Positions 12,472-23,761 of a DNA stretch of 64,000 nt are shown one piece after another; positions within the stretch are counted from its first letter, which is position 1, and the number at the start of each line of letters is the position of its first letter. Under the pieces are notes generated by a model. It saw only the letters and a list, made by a program, of their open reading frames with translations, was not told the DNA's origin and did not search any database. A program made the translations under genes and the position numbers. Source of the DNA: Podospora pseudocomata (Eukaryota; Ascomycota; Sordariomycetes; Sordariales; Podosporaceae); the NCBI RefSeq assembly GCF_035222375.1, contig NC_085889.1, forward strand, positions 4,402,001 to 4,466,000. Direction: 5' to 3'.

Positions 12472-13746
12472 GATAATGATAAGCTTCAGTGACGTCTGAT
12501 AATCGCACAATATAACTGGCCCGGCGCACTTTTACGGCTTCACTCCGGGTGATTCTGCCACTGGCGATTTTTCGGCGAAGGTCCGGGAGAATCGCGGATC
12601 TTTTTTTGCGCCAAAGCAAACCACAACATCCACAGGGGCCTGAGAGGTCACGTGGCTACCCGGAGCTGCCTTATCGGTTATCATAAGCCTATCAATCCCA
12701 CCATCCTATCGCCATAGCCCACACAGTGCACGGCCCTTTTGCATTCTGAGTCCAATTTGCAAGGGCGCCCGGACCACCCGAAGCACCAGTATATATTGGC
12801 GGTTCCCCTCCAATTCTTTCCACTTTTGCTTTCTCTTTTCTTCTTTATACTTACCTTGGCTGGCCTCCGGGAGATCATGAATTCCTAGAGGTATGTCGAA
12901 GAGCCTTCATTGCACATCGAGGAGTTTTTCGTCATTGTTTGCCCTTCGGGGTCGACAGGGCTGTAATTTTTGATGTTTATTTTTTTTCATTGTGCGCTTG
13001 ACTTTTGTTGAGCCATGAGGAAGAAGCAAGATCTGGCAGCTTGCAGTGCTGTTTGACCGTGTTTTCTGCGATGATATGTCACCATGTTGGTGTTCTGGTG
13101 TTCATTCCCGTGTTTGACATCGATGTTGCCAATTCTACTTTTTCCGTAGTTGAGAGTAACTACCCACAGAGCTTCACATCTAACAGTGTGGTGTGCTATA
13201 CCCGCAAGGGCTTACCATCATTTACGATCGATATTGATGATTGTCTATTTATATTAAGTAATACTTGTTTGCCTTTGGACGATATAGTTCTCGAAAGGCT
13301 TGCATTTATCTCGCAGTTGCGCATAACACCCTAGTCAAACCAGGATCTGCTGGCTAACTCCAACTGAAACGATGACTATGCCGTATGCCTGGGTATGCAG
13401 CCTGTGGTCAGGATCTGGATGGATAATGACCGGAGTCAAAGACTTGGTGATCAACAGGTCATTTTAATGCGTAAAGTCGATAACCAGGCTGTGCGGCTAG
13501 AGGAAAGACTGGGGGGGACTGCTTCTGTTTTGGTGGAAAAAGAGGGCAGAAGCAGGAACGAAGCTCTGTTGTGTGGCGAGAAAAAAGCCAGGCAGCCACC
13601 TCACTTTGACACCTGGTCGCACCTTCCAAAACCAGAACTTTGTCAATTTTTGCAGCACCGAGGGGCTGACACCCGGAGTCCTCTAACAAGAACGCCAATC
13701 GCTCATGCTAGCATAACAAGTTCTACCTCCTCATCCGTTTCCCCTC
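12472..13746. other. intergenic upstream of the Zn2Cys6 gene
   Basis: About 1.3 kb holding the regulator promoter and the 3' end of the DUF3237 gene. A TATATAT stretch at about 12790 and a pyrimidine-rich tract near 12820-12850 are visible. Short open frames on both strands have no recognisable content. Confidence 0.4.
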
Positions 13747-14304
13747 TCAAGCCTTGGTCGGCGACGTCAACTGCCAAGCATCAATAGCGACGTACCCATT
13801 CCCTGATGTCAGAATCCCGACTGCAATTACGTTGTTCAGCCAGTAATACTTGGAGCTGCCCGTCTCAAACTTGATGCGGAGGTGGATGAAGCCATCGGAC
13901 TGCGCCGGACCGCTCGTGCTGATGAAGATGTGGGCATTGTCATCAGTCTGAAGCTGGTAGCGTGTGTCGGCCGAGAAGGTGTTCTTGGAGTCAATCAGGC
14001 CCCAGTCAGCACCGAGGGGAAGGACTTTGCCTACATTGCAAACGTGTCAGCTTAGGAAGGGGAGGTTGGTGTAGGTTGGTCAGCTCGTACCGGACAAGCG
14101 AGGCCCCTTGAAGGATCCACCGGTGATGGGGATCACCACACGGTTGCCGTTGGGACCAGCTCCTACAGGAAGAGAGGCACCCAATGTGCAGTTGAGGGAG
14201 TAGAGGAATGTCAGGCCTGGTGCCCGAGGTGTTGCCTGTGCCAGTGCCAAGCCTGAGAACAGCAGGCAGGTAAGGGTGCAAATGACGGCGCGGATGGACA
14301 GCAT
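13747..14304 (-). CDS. Secreted DUF3237 family protein
   Basis: 165 residues in two exons; the intron 14031-14090 (GTACGA...TAG) joins GPRLS to GKVLPLGADWG in phase. Residues 1-22 form a signal peptide (hydrophobic core CLLFSGLALA). The mature part has the DUF3237 pattern: an opening strand (LTFLYSLNCTLG), GGSFKGPRLSG, LPLGADWGLID, then YQLQTDDNAHIFISTSG and a closing strand ending YVAIDAW. DUF3237 forms a small beta barrel with no settled function. A TATA-like box lies about 90 bp upstream, as for other secreted genes here. It may act outside the cell; no catalytic residue can be named. Confidence 0.85.
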
Positions 14305-14391
14305 TTTGGTGTTATTGATGTTTGATGACTGGCTGTTGATAATGATTTAGAGACGACCCGGCTCCCTTTTTTCGTCCCGAGAAGATGCGAC

Positions 14392-14400
14392 CTTTTATAC
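14392..14400 (-). promoter_or_regulatory. TATA-like box of the DUF3237 gene
   Basis: The minus strand reads GTATAAAAG about 90 bp before the start codon. No other such motif is seen nearby. Confidence 0.5.
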
Positions 14401-15767
14401 ACCGACATGATGCCCACAAACATGAGGCTGGCACATGCCGTTCTCTAGTACCGACACCCCGGGCCGATGTTGTAACCGCTTGAATCGCATTGAACAAATC
14501 ACGGACTAGACAAGCGATCAACAAGCCTTCCAATCAGATCTTGCGGGGAAGCAGCTCGCTTGCTTCCATGCTGGTCTAGCTCTTTTCTTCCGGACTTCCT
14601 TTCTGGGCCGGCTGAATGCGACATCGTCGACGTCTGCAGACAATTGCCCGCCCATCAAGCGGCACGTCAGAACCCAAAACCCCCATCAGTGACGAGCAGG
14701 CCGCATTTCCCAATTCCATGTCAAAGATCGCGGAGAGATTATGCATGGGTCAGAACTCAAAAGCGGCCAACCTGACAAAGCAGCAGCGCACGACGTTACA
14801 TTCCGAAGATCCTTGCATGAAGCCACGCCAAATTCAATGACCAGTATTTGGAGTGAGTTGGGATTTGAGGGATTGTGGCGTACGGGTATCATGGGGCACA
14901 GCGAGGTCGTTGGGCCTCGTATGCTGTTCCCTTGCAACGGGACCAGATTCGGGTGTATGTGATTATCAACTGTCGGAATATGGGAGGACCAGGACACCAA
15001 GAGCTCTCATCCAAGGTCCGAGCCATCTCGGCCCAAAGAGCATCACACAGTCGGCAAAGAGACGTGGATGTTGAGCTGGCTGAGGACGAGGACGTGAGGC
15101 TGTTGTAGCACTTGGGCCGCCTGGCCTTGTCCCGCCATGTTGTTGCTGACAACAGTAAGATTGTAAGCCGGACGGATCCACGAGCTAGCACAACATCTCC
15201 ACAGACCACAAACCTCCAGGATGACGGTCACAACGATTCCATGTCATACGCAATCAGCACGATCGGGAAGGAGGATGGCTTCGGCGATAACAACCAAATG
15301 CAGATTGGGCCACTGAGTGTAGCTGACGGTGCCCGTGGTGTGCCAAAGTTCCCTACACTGTCCGCATTGGGCATCCAATCACTGTTTGCGCGGCCGCAAA
15401 CACTTGGTGGTAGTCACTGCACGGTTCCTACGTCTTTTCTGCCGCCGTCGGTCCTCCTTCATTGCCGCGTTTGTTCAGGTTGCTCAGGATCGTTTGGGCA
15501 TCCGAGGTTTCCAGTCCTACAAGGAATCGTGCGAGAGGATCATTAGGCAAACAGGCCAGGGACATACCCTGCAGTTGTGATGGAGATGTGGACTATGCCA
15601 GATGCCAAGCTGTGTTGTTTGGATGGACTTTGAGGCAACCGCTAGGCGCGATGGGTTATGGAATGTATTACGGTAAGACAGGTTCGTGACAGAGTGGGAA
15701 CACCTGGGCGGGGCAGACAAGCAAGAGGCAGGAGGTTTCCATGCCGTGGGTTGCAAGTGAGGCAAGT
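14401..15767. other. divergent intergenic region
   Basis: About 1.4 kb between the divergent DUF3237 and Nudix genes. Many overlapping short frames on both strands show no conserved motif, signal peptide or good splice pattern. I see no gene. Confidence 0.5.
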
Positions 15768-15777
15768 CCTATAAAGG
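15768..15777 (+). promoter_or_regulatory. TATA-like box of the Nudix gene
   Basis: CCTATAAAGG lies 124 bp before ATG 15892. A transcript starting about 30 bp downstream would contain the 15814-15887 intron in its leader. Confidence 0.4.
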
Positions 15778-15891
15778 CGCAATCTGTTGCAGTTGCGTCT
15801 TGAGCATGTTCCCGTAAGTCTCCCTCATCCAAAAAGTATCCAAACATTATTGTTTCTCCTGACATTTGTGTGTTTCATTCTGCACAGCCTT

Positions 15892-17218
15892 ATGGCCATG
15901 GCCTTGCTTAAAACCCGCGCCAAGTTGGCAGAGAATGCCCCCTACACGAACCTAGACCTTATTAACATGGTTGATACGCAAGTTATCCCGCTGCAAATGA
16001 GTCGCTCAGCCGTTGGCTTTTCTGTTAGTGTTAGCTAACTCCTCCTTCTCTTGTACTAGTTGGCCATACCCTTCGTCACCCTCGTACAACACCCACCTCG
16101 CAAAATACTACACTTTCTTCGTCGACGCATACGCAGAGCCCTTCGGCTACATCCACGACAACTTTGTTTCTGACCTCCCTTGGCCGACCGAATACTGGCT
16201 CGTCGACCACGATGCCAAGACGATCACTCTCAAGGTCGCACAAGGGTCCACTGATGGGTTCGGGGCCCGCACCAAAGCAATGAGAGAAACCCTCTGGCTT
16301 GGACACCTCCATGTTGCGGCCGAGAACAGAAAGGCTGGAGTGATAGGCCGGCGCTCCCTGTATCGGTGGTGCAACGAGTCGTTCCCACTGCTCTATCCAC
16401 CAACCGGAGAGCCAGTCTTGGAACTTGATGGGTGCGGGGTGGATATGCTAGGGATTATCAACGAGAGTGTTTTTCTTGTCGCCTACACTTACTGCTCCCC
16501 CACCACGCCGAAGATTCCTTCGTCGTCCACGACGTCATTGTCCACCCTTGAGAGAGCTACATCTTCGACCTCGATCGCGTCGCTGGCTAGCGGGGCGGGG
16601 ACGTCTACCGCTACCACGCCCCTGTCGGAGGTTGACATCTCGAAGCTTGTCTTCAACAGCACTGTTTCCCTGACTCACACTGCTAACTGCGCCATCACCC
16701 GCCCTGATGATGAAGCCTTTGAGGAAAAAGAGCTCCGAGTGTACCTCTCCCGCCGCGCAAAGTGGAAATCGGCCTGGCCCTCGCTCTTGGACTGCACCGC
16801 CGCTGGTGGCCTCTCTTCTTCTGACCTCTCTCCCCTGGAGGGAATGATTAGAGAGGCCCACGAGGAGGTCCGGCTCCCGTCTCCGTTCCTTCGCTCCCAT
16901 GCCAAACCCATTGGTGAGAACAGATTGATGCTTACAGAGACAGAAATCGGAGAGGAGGGTTGCCAAATGCAGCTGCAGCATTGTTTCGAGGTTGAGCTGC
17001 CTGAGGGGGTTGTGCCAAGGCCAGGGGAGGGAGATGGGGAGGTGGCGGGCTGGGAGTTGGTTACTGTGCCGGAGATGAAGGAGAGGATGAGGATGGGGGA
17101 GGTGAAGCCAGCGAGTGGGTTGGTGTTGATGAGGTGGATGTTGGGACGGGGGTTGCTGACTGACGAGGAGGGAAAGGGTGTGGGGGAGAGGTTGGGGCGG
17201 GAGTGGGTGGTTCAGTGA
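15892..17218 (+). CDS. Nudix hydrolase with DUF4743 N-terminal domain
   Basis: 414 residues. The N-terminal part matches the DUF4743/thiamine-pyrophosphokinase-related layout: TNLDLINMVDT, WPYPSSPSY, YYTFFVDAYAEPFGYI, then the later AGVIGRRSLYRWCNE. The Nudix region holds AAGGLSSSDLSPLEGMIREA followed by HEE; the Gly usual after the EE pair is replaced by Arg (HEEVRLP). The two exons join by a GC-AG intron, 15978-16059 (GCAAGT...TAG); it gives MVDT-WPYPS in phase, and no GT donor does. A Ser/Thr-rich insertion of about 55 residues interrupts the middle. An upstream intron, 15814-15887 (GTAAGT...CAG), is clear; it lies in the leader or follows an 8-base first exon (ATG 15806, adding three residues). 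Related proteins act on oxidised thiamine pyrophosphate; the substrate here is unproven. Confidence 0.8.
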
Positions 17219-17392
17219 GTTGAAGGGAAGTAGGTTTGGATATCACAGAATGAGTACACGAAATAATGACGTTGTGTATAACCATGTTCAAAAACTAGCG
17301 AATGTCCAGCGTCGTATGTACAAGTTCAGTCTGCCAGATAGATACTCCGCCTGCATTTTGTCAATCACCCCTCTCTTGCGTGCCCTCACGGA

Positions 17393-18142
17393 CTAGCACC
17401 CCGAAGTCTTGATAGCAGCAGTAGCACAGGCCGTACCGGAAGGACCACTCCCAATTTTGGTCGGCTCCTTGCCACTGTTATTCCCCTGATAAATCCAGCA
17501 CGCAGACCCCTTGAGCAAACAGCTATTCCTCACACTGGTGGTATCCCCAAAATTAGCATTCACCCCCGCCACCACCTGCGACGACCCCTCGACCTTGATA
17601 TTGTCAAACGTCGAATGCCTCGCGTACTGCGTCCCGCAATTCCCGCAAGAGCGATACAACTTGCCGATGTTGGCGGCATAGAAGTTCTTGACGGCGACCA
17701 AACCCCCGCCGTTGTGCTGGAAGACTTTGTCGCTGGCACCGCGGGCACCGCCGCCGTTGACGTAGGAGGTTCCGGAGGTTTGGCGGAAGGTGGCGGCGTC
17801 CTCGCAGACGTCGGTCCACCAGACGTTGTTGAGGGTGCAGGTTCCTTTGCAGTGGACGCCCTCGCCGTTGTTGGGACCGATGATGACGTTGGAGAGGGTT
17901 GCGCCCTCTTGGAGGATGAAGACGGCGTCTTTTTCGCCGCCTTCGGACTGGTCGGAGCAGGTCGAGGGGGAGCGGTCCCATTGTTTCATGCCGCCGTCGA
18001 GGGTTTGGCCGGCGGGGATGGTGCGGGCTGCGGAGAGGTGGGTTGTTGCTGAGGGGATGGGGAAGGTGCTGCGGAGGGCGGTGTTGGTTTGGGCGGTGGC
18101 TAGGCCGGCCATGGAGGCGAGGAGGAGAGTGAGGGGGTGCAT
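17393..18142 (-). CDS. Secreted pectate lyase, polysaccharide lyase family 3
   Basis: 249 residues, single exon. Signal peptide 1-17 (LLLASMAGLATAQ). The body has the PL3 parallel beta-helix signature: FILQEGATLSNVIIGPNN, GVHCKGTCTLNNVWWTDVCE, AATF, then DKVFQHNGGG, FYAANIGKLYRSCGNC, and the Cys-rich end. These enzymes cut polygalacturonate by calcium-dependent beta elimination outside the cell. Length and cysteines are normal for the family, so it looks complete. It converges on the Nudix gene with 174 bp between stops. A TATA-like box lies about 105 bp upstream. Confidence 0.93.
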   Translation of the reverse strand: MHPLTLLLASMAGLATAQTNTALRSTFPIPSATTHLSAARTIPAGQTLDGGMKQWDRSPSTCSDQSEGGEKDAVFILQEGATLSNVIIGPNNGEGVHCKGTCTLNNVWWTDVCEDAATFRQTSGTSYVNGGGARGASDKVFQHNGGGLVAVKNFYAANIGKLYRSCGNCGTQYARHSTFDNIKVEGSSQVVAGVNANFGDTTSVRNSCLLKGSACWIYQGNNSGKEPTKIGSGPSGTACATAAIKTSGC

Positions 18143-19241
18143 TTTGTTGGTTTTGGGGTGAGGGTTGAAAGTGGAGAGATGGATGGCTTGGTGGTGGTGG
18201 TGGTGGTGATGGTGATGGTCTGGACTCCTGGACAGGAAGAGATGTCTTTATACTTCTCCCCTGATGATATCAACATGTCATCCGATCCACCTTGCCTTGT
18301 AAACTGGACGGACTACTGCTACCAAACCAGGGAATGACTGCCGGTTTCATGACTGACAGACCCACCTGTCTTCTGGGATGGTCTGGCCGGGATTTTGTTT
18401 CGACTGCGGAAAGATTCTCCATCGTGTCTTCGTACAGGTGTATCTTCAGACACGATGTGGCGTCGGGTAGCTGCACCCCAGACAGTCCTGAGCAATATTT
18501 CTTCATCTTCCGGTGTGTTTCAAGGCTGAGAGACATTCGACTGACTTTCACTGCGGCCCTGCCAGTGGGATGGAGGCTGTCTGCCCAGCTCTGTGAAGTG
18601 AAATTCGCACGAATCATCCCTGGCTTCAACCCCAGCATCTGTACAATGTCATGGCACTAACGCCAATCACTGTAGCACAGCACTAACTCTCCTACACAAC
18701 ACCCGATGTAAGGTATCGATGTCTGCTACCATCATCTACCTGTCAGTGGAGTTGAACCACAACGTAGCAGCCCCTTCACCGAAACCACGGAAATTGCCTT
18801 CTTGATCCCTGCCGCCCATCCGCATCATCGTGTCCGGAGCTGGCTAACCTGTTTCAACAGCGGAAGATGTCTTGGCGGTCAGTAACAGTCCAGTTGCGCC
18901 GAGATCTGGGAATAGGGTGCTCAAAAAACGTTTATGCGACGTCTTGGCGCCGGGACGGGAGGTGGTTGGTGGGAATATCTTTCTGGGGGTGATCCACACG
19001 TTAACGAGATGATGATGGGATTTCCTACAGGATGGAAGGGAGAACGTGTAGGTTGGAAGGATACAGGAAAAACATTCTGTCGGGTTGCTAGAGTGGGCTT
19101 GGAGGATATGGTGATGGAACAAAGGCGATTGGTGGATTTTAGGTAGGATCATGGGGTTGGCTGGCTGCTCTTCACCAACCACTTGCTCAAGACAAGGAAT
19201 TTCAATCGCGAGAGAGTAAAGTTATCACTTTTGTTTGCTGT
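18143..19241. other. intergenic, pectate lyase promoter side
   Basis: Contains a (GTG)n run at about 18191-18210 and the pectate lyase promoter. Overlapping frames of 122 codons on opposite strands near 18270-18660 are mirror images without motif or splice support. Confidence 0.5.
18245..18252 (-). promoter_or_regulatory. TATA-like box of the pectate lyase gene
   Basis: The minus strand reads TATAAAGA about 105 bp before the start codon. Confidence 0.45.
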
Positions 19242-20681
19242 TTAAACATTCCCGTCTTCACCCCGGGCGATGTAGTTGACAAGGTCCTTGTGCTGCTTCT
19301 CATACTCCTGCTCCTGCCAAGAAGCTGCTACCGACAGCAGCTTCCGTCCCACCTCCACCAACCGTGCGGCAAAAGCACTAATCATCTCTAACTCTCCTCG
19401 AACCTTTGTCCCTTATCTCGCGGTAGCTCCTTAGAGAGCGAATCGTTATCTTGGCGTAAATCTTCGTCGAGGTACTTCGCAATGCAGCTGTGTGGAGGGT
19501 CGGCCTTTTCGAGACCGATGACCACTCCCTGAACTGGCCCCAAAGCCTTACCCCGTTGAGACTCCAACTGACCGAGCAGCTGAGCGAGCTGGTCAAGCAG
19601 ACGGTGTGCCATAGTAGCACGCTGCAGCTTCACCTTGCCGTTGGTCACCTCCTCAAGACAAGTGGCTCTCATGCCCGCTTCGATTCCATTGGCAGTTATC
19701 AACAGGTGTTGTATATCTGGCATAGCTGCCAGGCCCAGCTTCGTTCTTAATAAACCCTGGACAACTTCGTGGCGATTGTCTATGTTCAGTCGGAGCTGCC
19801 GATAGTCGTCGTCCACGCTGGACTTTGGCTCCACCCAGTTGTTGACATTCTCCCGACAAACAAACATCTTCAAGACCACCCGCCAGAAATCAGGATTTTT
19901 CTTGAAAAAGAGGGGGCTCCAGACAGGACAGAAACACCAACAAAAGGAGGGGGAAGATTCCATTTGCTTCGTAATCCGGGTTTCTTGATGGCTTCGGGAG
20001 CTTTGACCTCCCAATCCTGGAAACTGTGGCTTTTGAGGCGATCCTTGATGATGTTGTGTGCGATGAGGTTGTATTCATCCGTGACCAGATCGTCAGACGA
20101 ACAGGAGTAGAAGGTGTAGGGTTTGGCGTTTAGACCGAGGTGTATCAAGCCTGAGGGACCTCCTGACGTGGAGTTTTTGATGTAAAGAAAGCTTTTCGGC
20201 TTGACTAAATCAAGGGCGTTGACCAGACTAGCTCCAAGGTCGTGGTACTTGTAATGATCGGATATGAAGTCGTCTATCTATTCCAATGCTGTCTCGCTGG
20301 CCGCTTCAAATGTCACCCGAGTCCACGAAACATCCAAGATGATCTCGAACCCCACGCTTGCTGTTTGATTGTCAGATAGGTAGTAGTGGTCGTCGGCGTC
20401 CTCTTCAATCTTAGCAGGCTGCGCAGCTAACATTGGGCTGCTGTCGATCTTTGTCTTTTGTGCTTTGGCTTGGGAGGGACCCCGCTCGCTCAGATCGATG
20501 TCACTTCCTGGACGTTTCCTCGCCCGATTGTCATTTTCTGGTAACATGCCCCGTGCCCGAAGAAGGGCTGATGACAACGTTGTCTTCTTTGCTGGTTTGC
20601 TGGGGTGCTGGAAAGCCTCAGGCTGGAAAATGACATGGCGATTTAGTAGATTCGATTTTCGAGCACTGAACGGCGAAGTTC
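19242..20681 (-). pseudogene. Broken gene of unknown family
   Basis: A long coding-like stretch on the minus strand. It opens after a good acceptor (branch GCTAAC, ...CTACTAG) at 20681 with GTSPFSARKSNLLN, passes through a lysine/arginine-rich part, and continues to a helical region ending KDLVNYIARGEDGNV before TAA at 19242. One in-frame TAG (20278-20280) interrupts it; the frame is otherwise open on both sides and could descend from CAG. Two further frame changes occur, near 19900 (a 41-base GTTGGT...CAAG segment could be a very short intron) and near 19390. No first exon with an ATG was found. I do not recognise the family. It is either a decayed gene or one with unusually short introns. 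Confidence 0.45.
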
Positions 20682-21559
20682 CTAGTAGATGGGAGAGAAG
20701 TTAGCTTTTTTTTAAAAAGAGCAGTAATGTAGGAGAGGGCAAGGCGCTAGCTGCCGGAAGAAAATGTCCCCGGAGCACACTTGTTCAACCAGACTGGTGG
20801 AACCCTAACCCTGGGCATGGGAAACCATCACCTGAGTTGATTTACGGCGCAGTCACTCTTTTAAGTGGGCAATGCAGGGCCCCTCCCACACCCCAATGCT
20901 ACGGAGCATTTCGTCAGTTGAGCCGCATCCCTACCTCAACGGCCCAGTCTGGCGGCCCGCCAATCAAACACGCAAATCTTTTTCCTGTTGGGCTGTTGGG
21001 GGTGAACTGATGGACCACGTCGACTTTTGTCCAGTACTTACAGTCAATTGATGATGCCTGTGGAATACGACCGATTTAGCACCAGGGTCGGTACTTCGAC
21101 GTGATCAGAATCCACGAGCTGTTTGCTTGACACGGAGAGTCGGTACAGAAACCCTGCTAGAGAACGGCCACGAAGCTCGATTGTTTGTCTGATAGAGAAT
21201 GGCCACGAAGCTCGATTGTTTGCAGCTTTGTCGTGGTTTCAGATGGACCTCTATGGGCATATCGACATATTTGGCGCAAGCAAGGCAGATCCCGCGGCGT
21301 CCCGGTTGATCAACAGCACGGCTGAGAGGGGGCCAGCCCATCACCACAACCGGCAATGAGATTGACGCAAACATGAGCCAACACTCTCCCAAGACTTCTC
21401 TATACTTATGGCTCATGCCCTGGAAAAACCTCCTGTGCGTTTCAGTTTTCCTTCAGTTCCTCAGTCACATTAACTGACAACTACCCCCAGTTCTAATGCT
21501 TCAAATCAATCTTTCTGTACCAAGGTTGCCCGATTATCTCGATTGAATGCAAACACGAA
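20682..21559. other. intergenic
   Basis: About 880 bp. It holds a 30-bp direct repeat (listed separately) and a GTAAGT-like donor on the minus strand at about 21041 that might belong to a lost first exon of the broken gene to its left. No supported gene. Confidence 0.4.
21158..21222. repeat. 30-bp direct repeat, two copies
   Basis: Copies at 21158-21187 and 21193-21222 differ at one base (C/T). The core is GGCCACGAAGCTCGATTG. The copies are 35 bp apart, so they look like a recent local duplication. Confidence 0.85.
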
Positions 21560-23149
21560 ATGTCCACTGTCATTCGGTCATGGCAGGAGCAAGAACGACT
21601 ACGTCTCATGAAGGAGAAGGAGAATGAAAGAAAACGGCTCGAGCAAGAACGAGAAAGATTGAGAATAGAGCAGGAGAAAGAGGCTGAAAGAAAGCTGGTT
21701 GAAAGTGAACGGGCACTAAAGGAGAGTATCAGGTTGGCGTCAGTGCGAGCGGCCGCATCAAGAACAAGGACGATACCTACTTCAGCGAGGACAACCCAGA
21801 CCACATCATCAACATCTTTGCAACAGCCACCTTCGAGCACTACATACTCACTCACTCCACGGCCGACTGTTGATGCGCCGCAAGTCGCCACAAGCATACG
21901 CCTGTCGGTAATACCTATCGATTCGAATGGCCCCCCCTTATCTACACCAGGCAGTATATCCTGTGGGCAGACTGGCTACTTTGACTGCGCATCGGAATAT
22001 GGTGGCGGTTGCTGCCCGGTAGGCTTCGCCTGCAGCAAGGGTGATCTTTGCGTGTCGCCCCAGTTGGAAAAGGAAAAGCCCATGGCACCTTTGCCATGCC
22101 CGGGGCACAATGGATACTTCGCTTGCGAAGAGAAGATTGGCGGTAGGTGGACCTCAGTTTAATAGCGAAACTCGAGATGAACTTGCAACTGAGATTCAAC
22201 AGGGGGATGTTGTCCAGCAAACTACACCTGCATCAAGGATAGTCGAGCCCAGTGTCGCCTATCGCAGTTGAATCTGATACTTACCAACGTCAACCGCCTT
22301 GCAACACGAATTCCGATACCAACGTCGTCTCCGAGAAGCGAAAGCACGAGCATTACTGGTACTCTAGCACCAGCCCCTCACTCAGAGCAACAATTCCGCG
22401 TTGGAACTCCCGGAGACGCGGCCGGCATTATCGTAGGGGGCATCATGGCTATAGTTGCCTACTTCCTCGGTAGCTATCTTTTATTCATCTACAGACAGCG
22501 TCTTCACGGTTCGCCTCTCAACAAAAGCTTTCGCGTCTTGGAAGTTCGATCTCAATGGAGAGATGCAAGAGCAAAGGCCAGAAGCGAGCTCCCTTCCCAT
22601 CATGGAATGTCCGAGTTGGCCGCTTCCAGACCAACATCTTCTTTGCCGCCTCTTCCTTCGCTGCCAGCGGCGGGACCACCTCTGTCTGTTGCGGTGGACG
22701 TGACGAGGGAAAGGCAGGTGGATATCACACATCCCCTCCCACCACCACCACCCCTGAAACTGAGGCCACCACTCTCGACGTCGCCGGACACTCCGATGGC
22801 CACACTGCCAGTGTCCCCTCCATCGGCCACTGTTCCAACCCTGACGCCGACCGGCATCTCTCCTGTGTCAACAAAGATGACGAACATTGTGACGCAGCAC
22901 GCTCCACTATCACCGCCGCCGAGGATCCCACTTCCCCCTACACCCATGCAGGGAAATATGCATAGGTTGAGCGTGCTGGAACACACCAAGATGTCAGGAG
23001 CCCTTGGGACAGCGGAGGATGGTAAGAAACAAGGGATGGAAGGCATTGATACCGGAGGAGTGGTGTTGGAGGTATGTGCAGACGAACAAGAAAAGCAAGA
23101 GGATAGCAGCTCCGCAAGGGCAGACAGCAGCACGATTGTCTGGATGTAG
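21560..23149 (+). CDS. Single-pass membrane protein with two Cys-rich GGGCC motifs
   Basis: 509 residues in two exons; intron 22143-22202 (GTAGGT...CAG). Residues 8-60 are a highly charged Glu/Lys/Arg helix (KEKENERKRLEQERERLRIE). A Ser/Thr-rich stretch follows, then two copies of a Cys motif: GYFDCASEYGGGCCPVGFAC and GYFACEEKIGG/GCCPANYTC; the intron cuts the second. After another Ser/Thr-rich part comes one membrane segment (about 267-290, IIVGGIMAIVAYFLGSYLLF), then a long Pro-rich tail. The GGGCC-type motif is common in fungal surface proteins of unknown role. No signal peptide precedes the charged helix, so the topology (Cys motifs outside) is inferred, and a missed upstream exon is possible. 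Confidence 0.7.
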
Positions 23150-23761
23150 CTCGATTGACCAAATGTGAACATGGCCATGACTGAATGTGGCGGCAAAATG
23201 GGGGACCCTCTTAAGGTATTGGAGAAGTGAGGTTATGCAGGTTATGCACTCCTTTCAACTCACCCTTGAAGACGTGATTATGCATGCACAACATTATGAC
23301 ATTAGGGTGTGGGCTTCCTATCGGCAGGACAAGGCTCAAGGTTTAGCCGCAGGGAAACAACATGCTTTCAACATGACTTAAGAAGTTGATCGATTGGGTG
23401 GCTGGAAAGGATGTCACACTGCCCACCTGGAGGGAACACGCGATCAGACCTTCTCATGTGCGTAGGGACCTGTCGAAGCCAATGCTACAAACTGATCAGT
23501 TTTCATGGACATCAACAACTCCGGTATTCAAATACGTGGCATACTTGAACTGTGGATTGACACCTGGCTTGATCTCGTTGACGCAGAGCTGCTGTTGAGC
23601 ATCACATCAACTCACCACATCTTCCCCCTTACGAGCCATTCAGTCGTTTCCTTGATCCCCGCAGGTAAGCTGTTGAGAGACTGACTTCTACGAATGACGT
23701 GGTGGCCCCAGCGTCTGACAATGTGCCATCAGCCAGGCAATCCGCCTCTCTATCGTTCACA
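23150..23761. other. intergenic
   Basis: About 610 bp. A possible leader intron of the next gene is visible (GTAAGC at about 23664 to CAG at about 23731). Nothing else is supported. Confidence 0.4.

Noticed and set aside
17604-18161. Frames of 125-145 codons overlapping the pectate lyase
   Set aside because: Low-complexity Arg/Gly/Val-rich shadows of a well-supported gene.
22600-23196. Minus-strand 198-codon frame
   Set aside because: Antisense to the Pro-rich tail of the membrane protein; its Gly/Ser runs mirror the proline codons.
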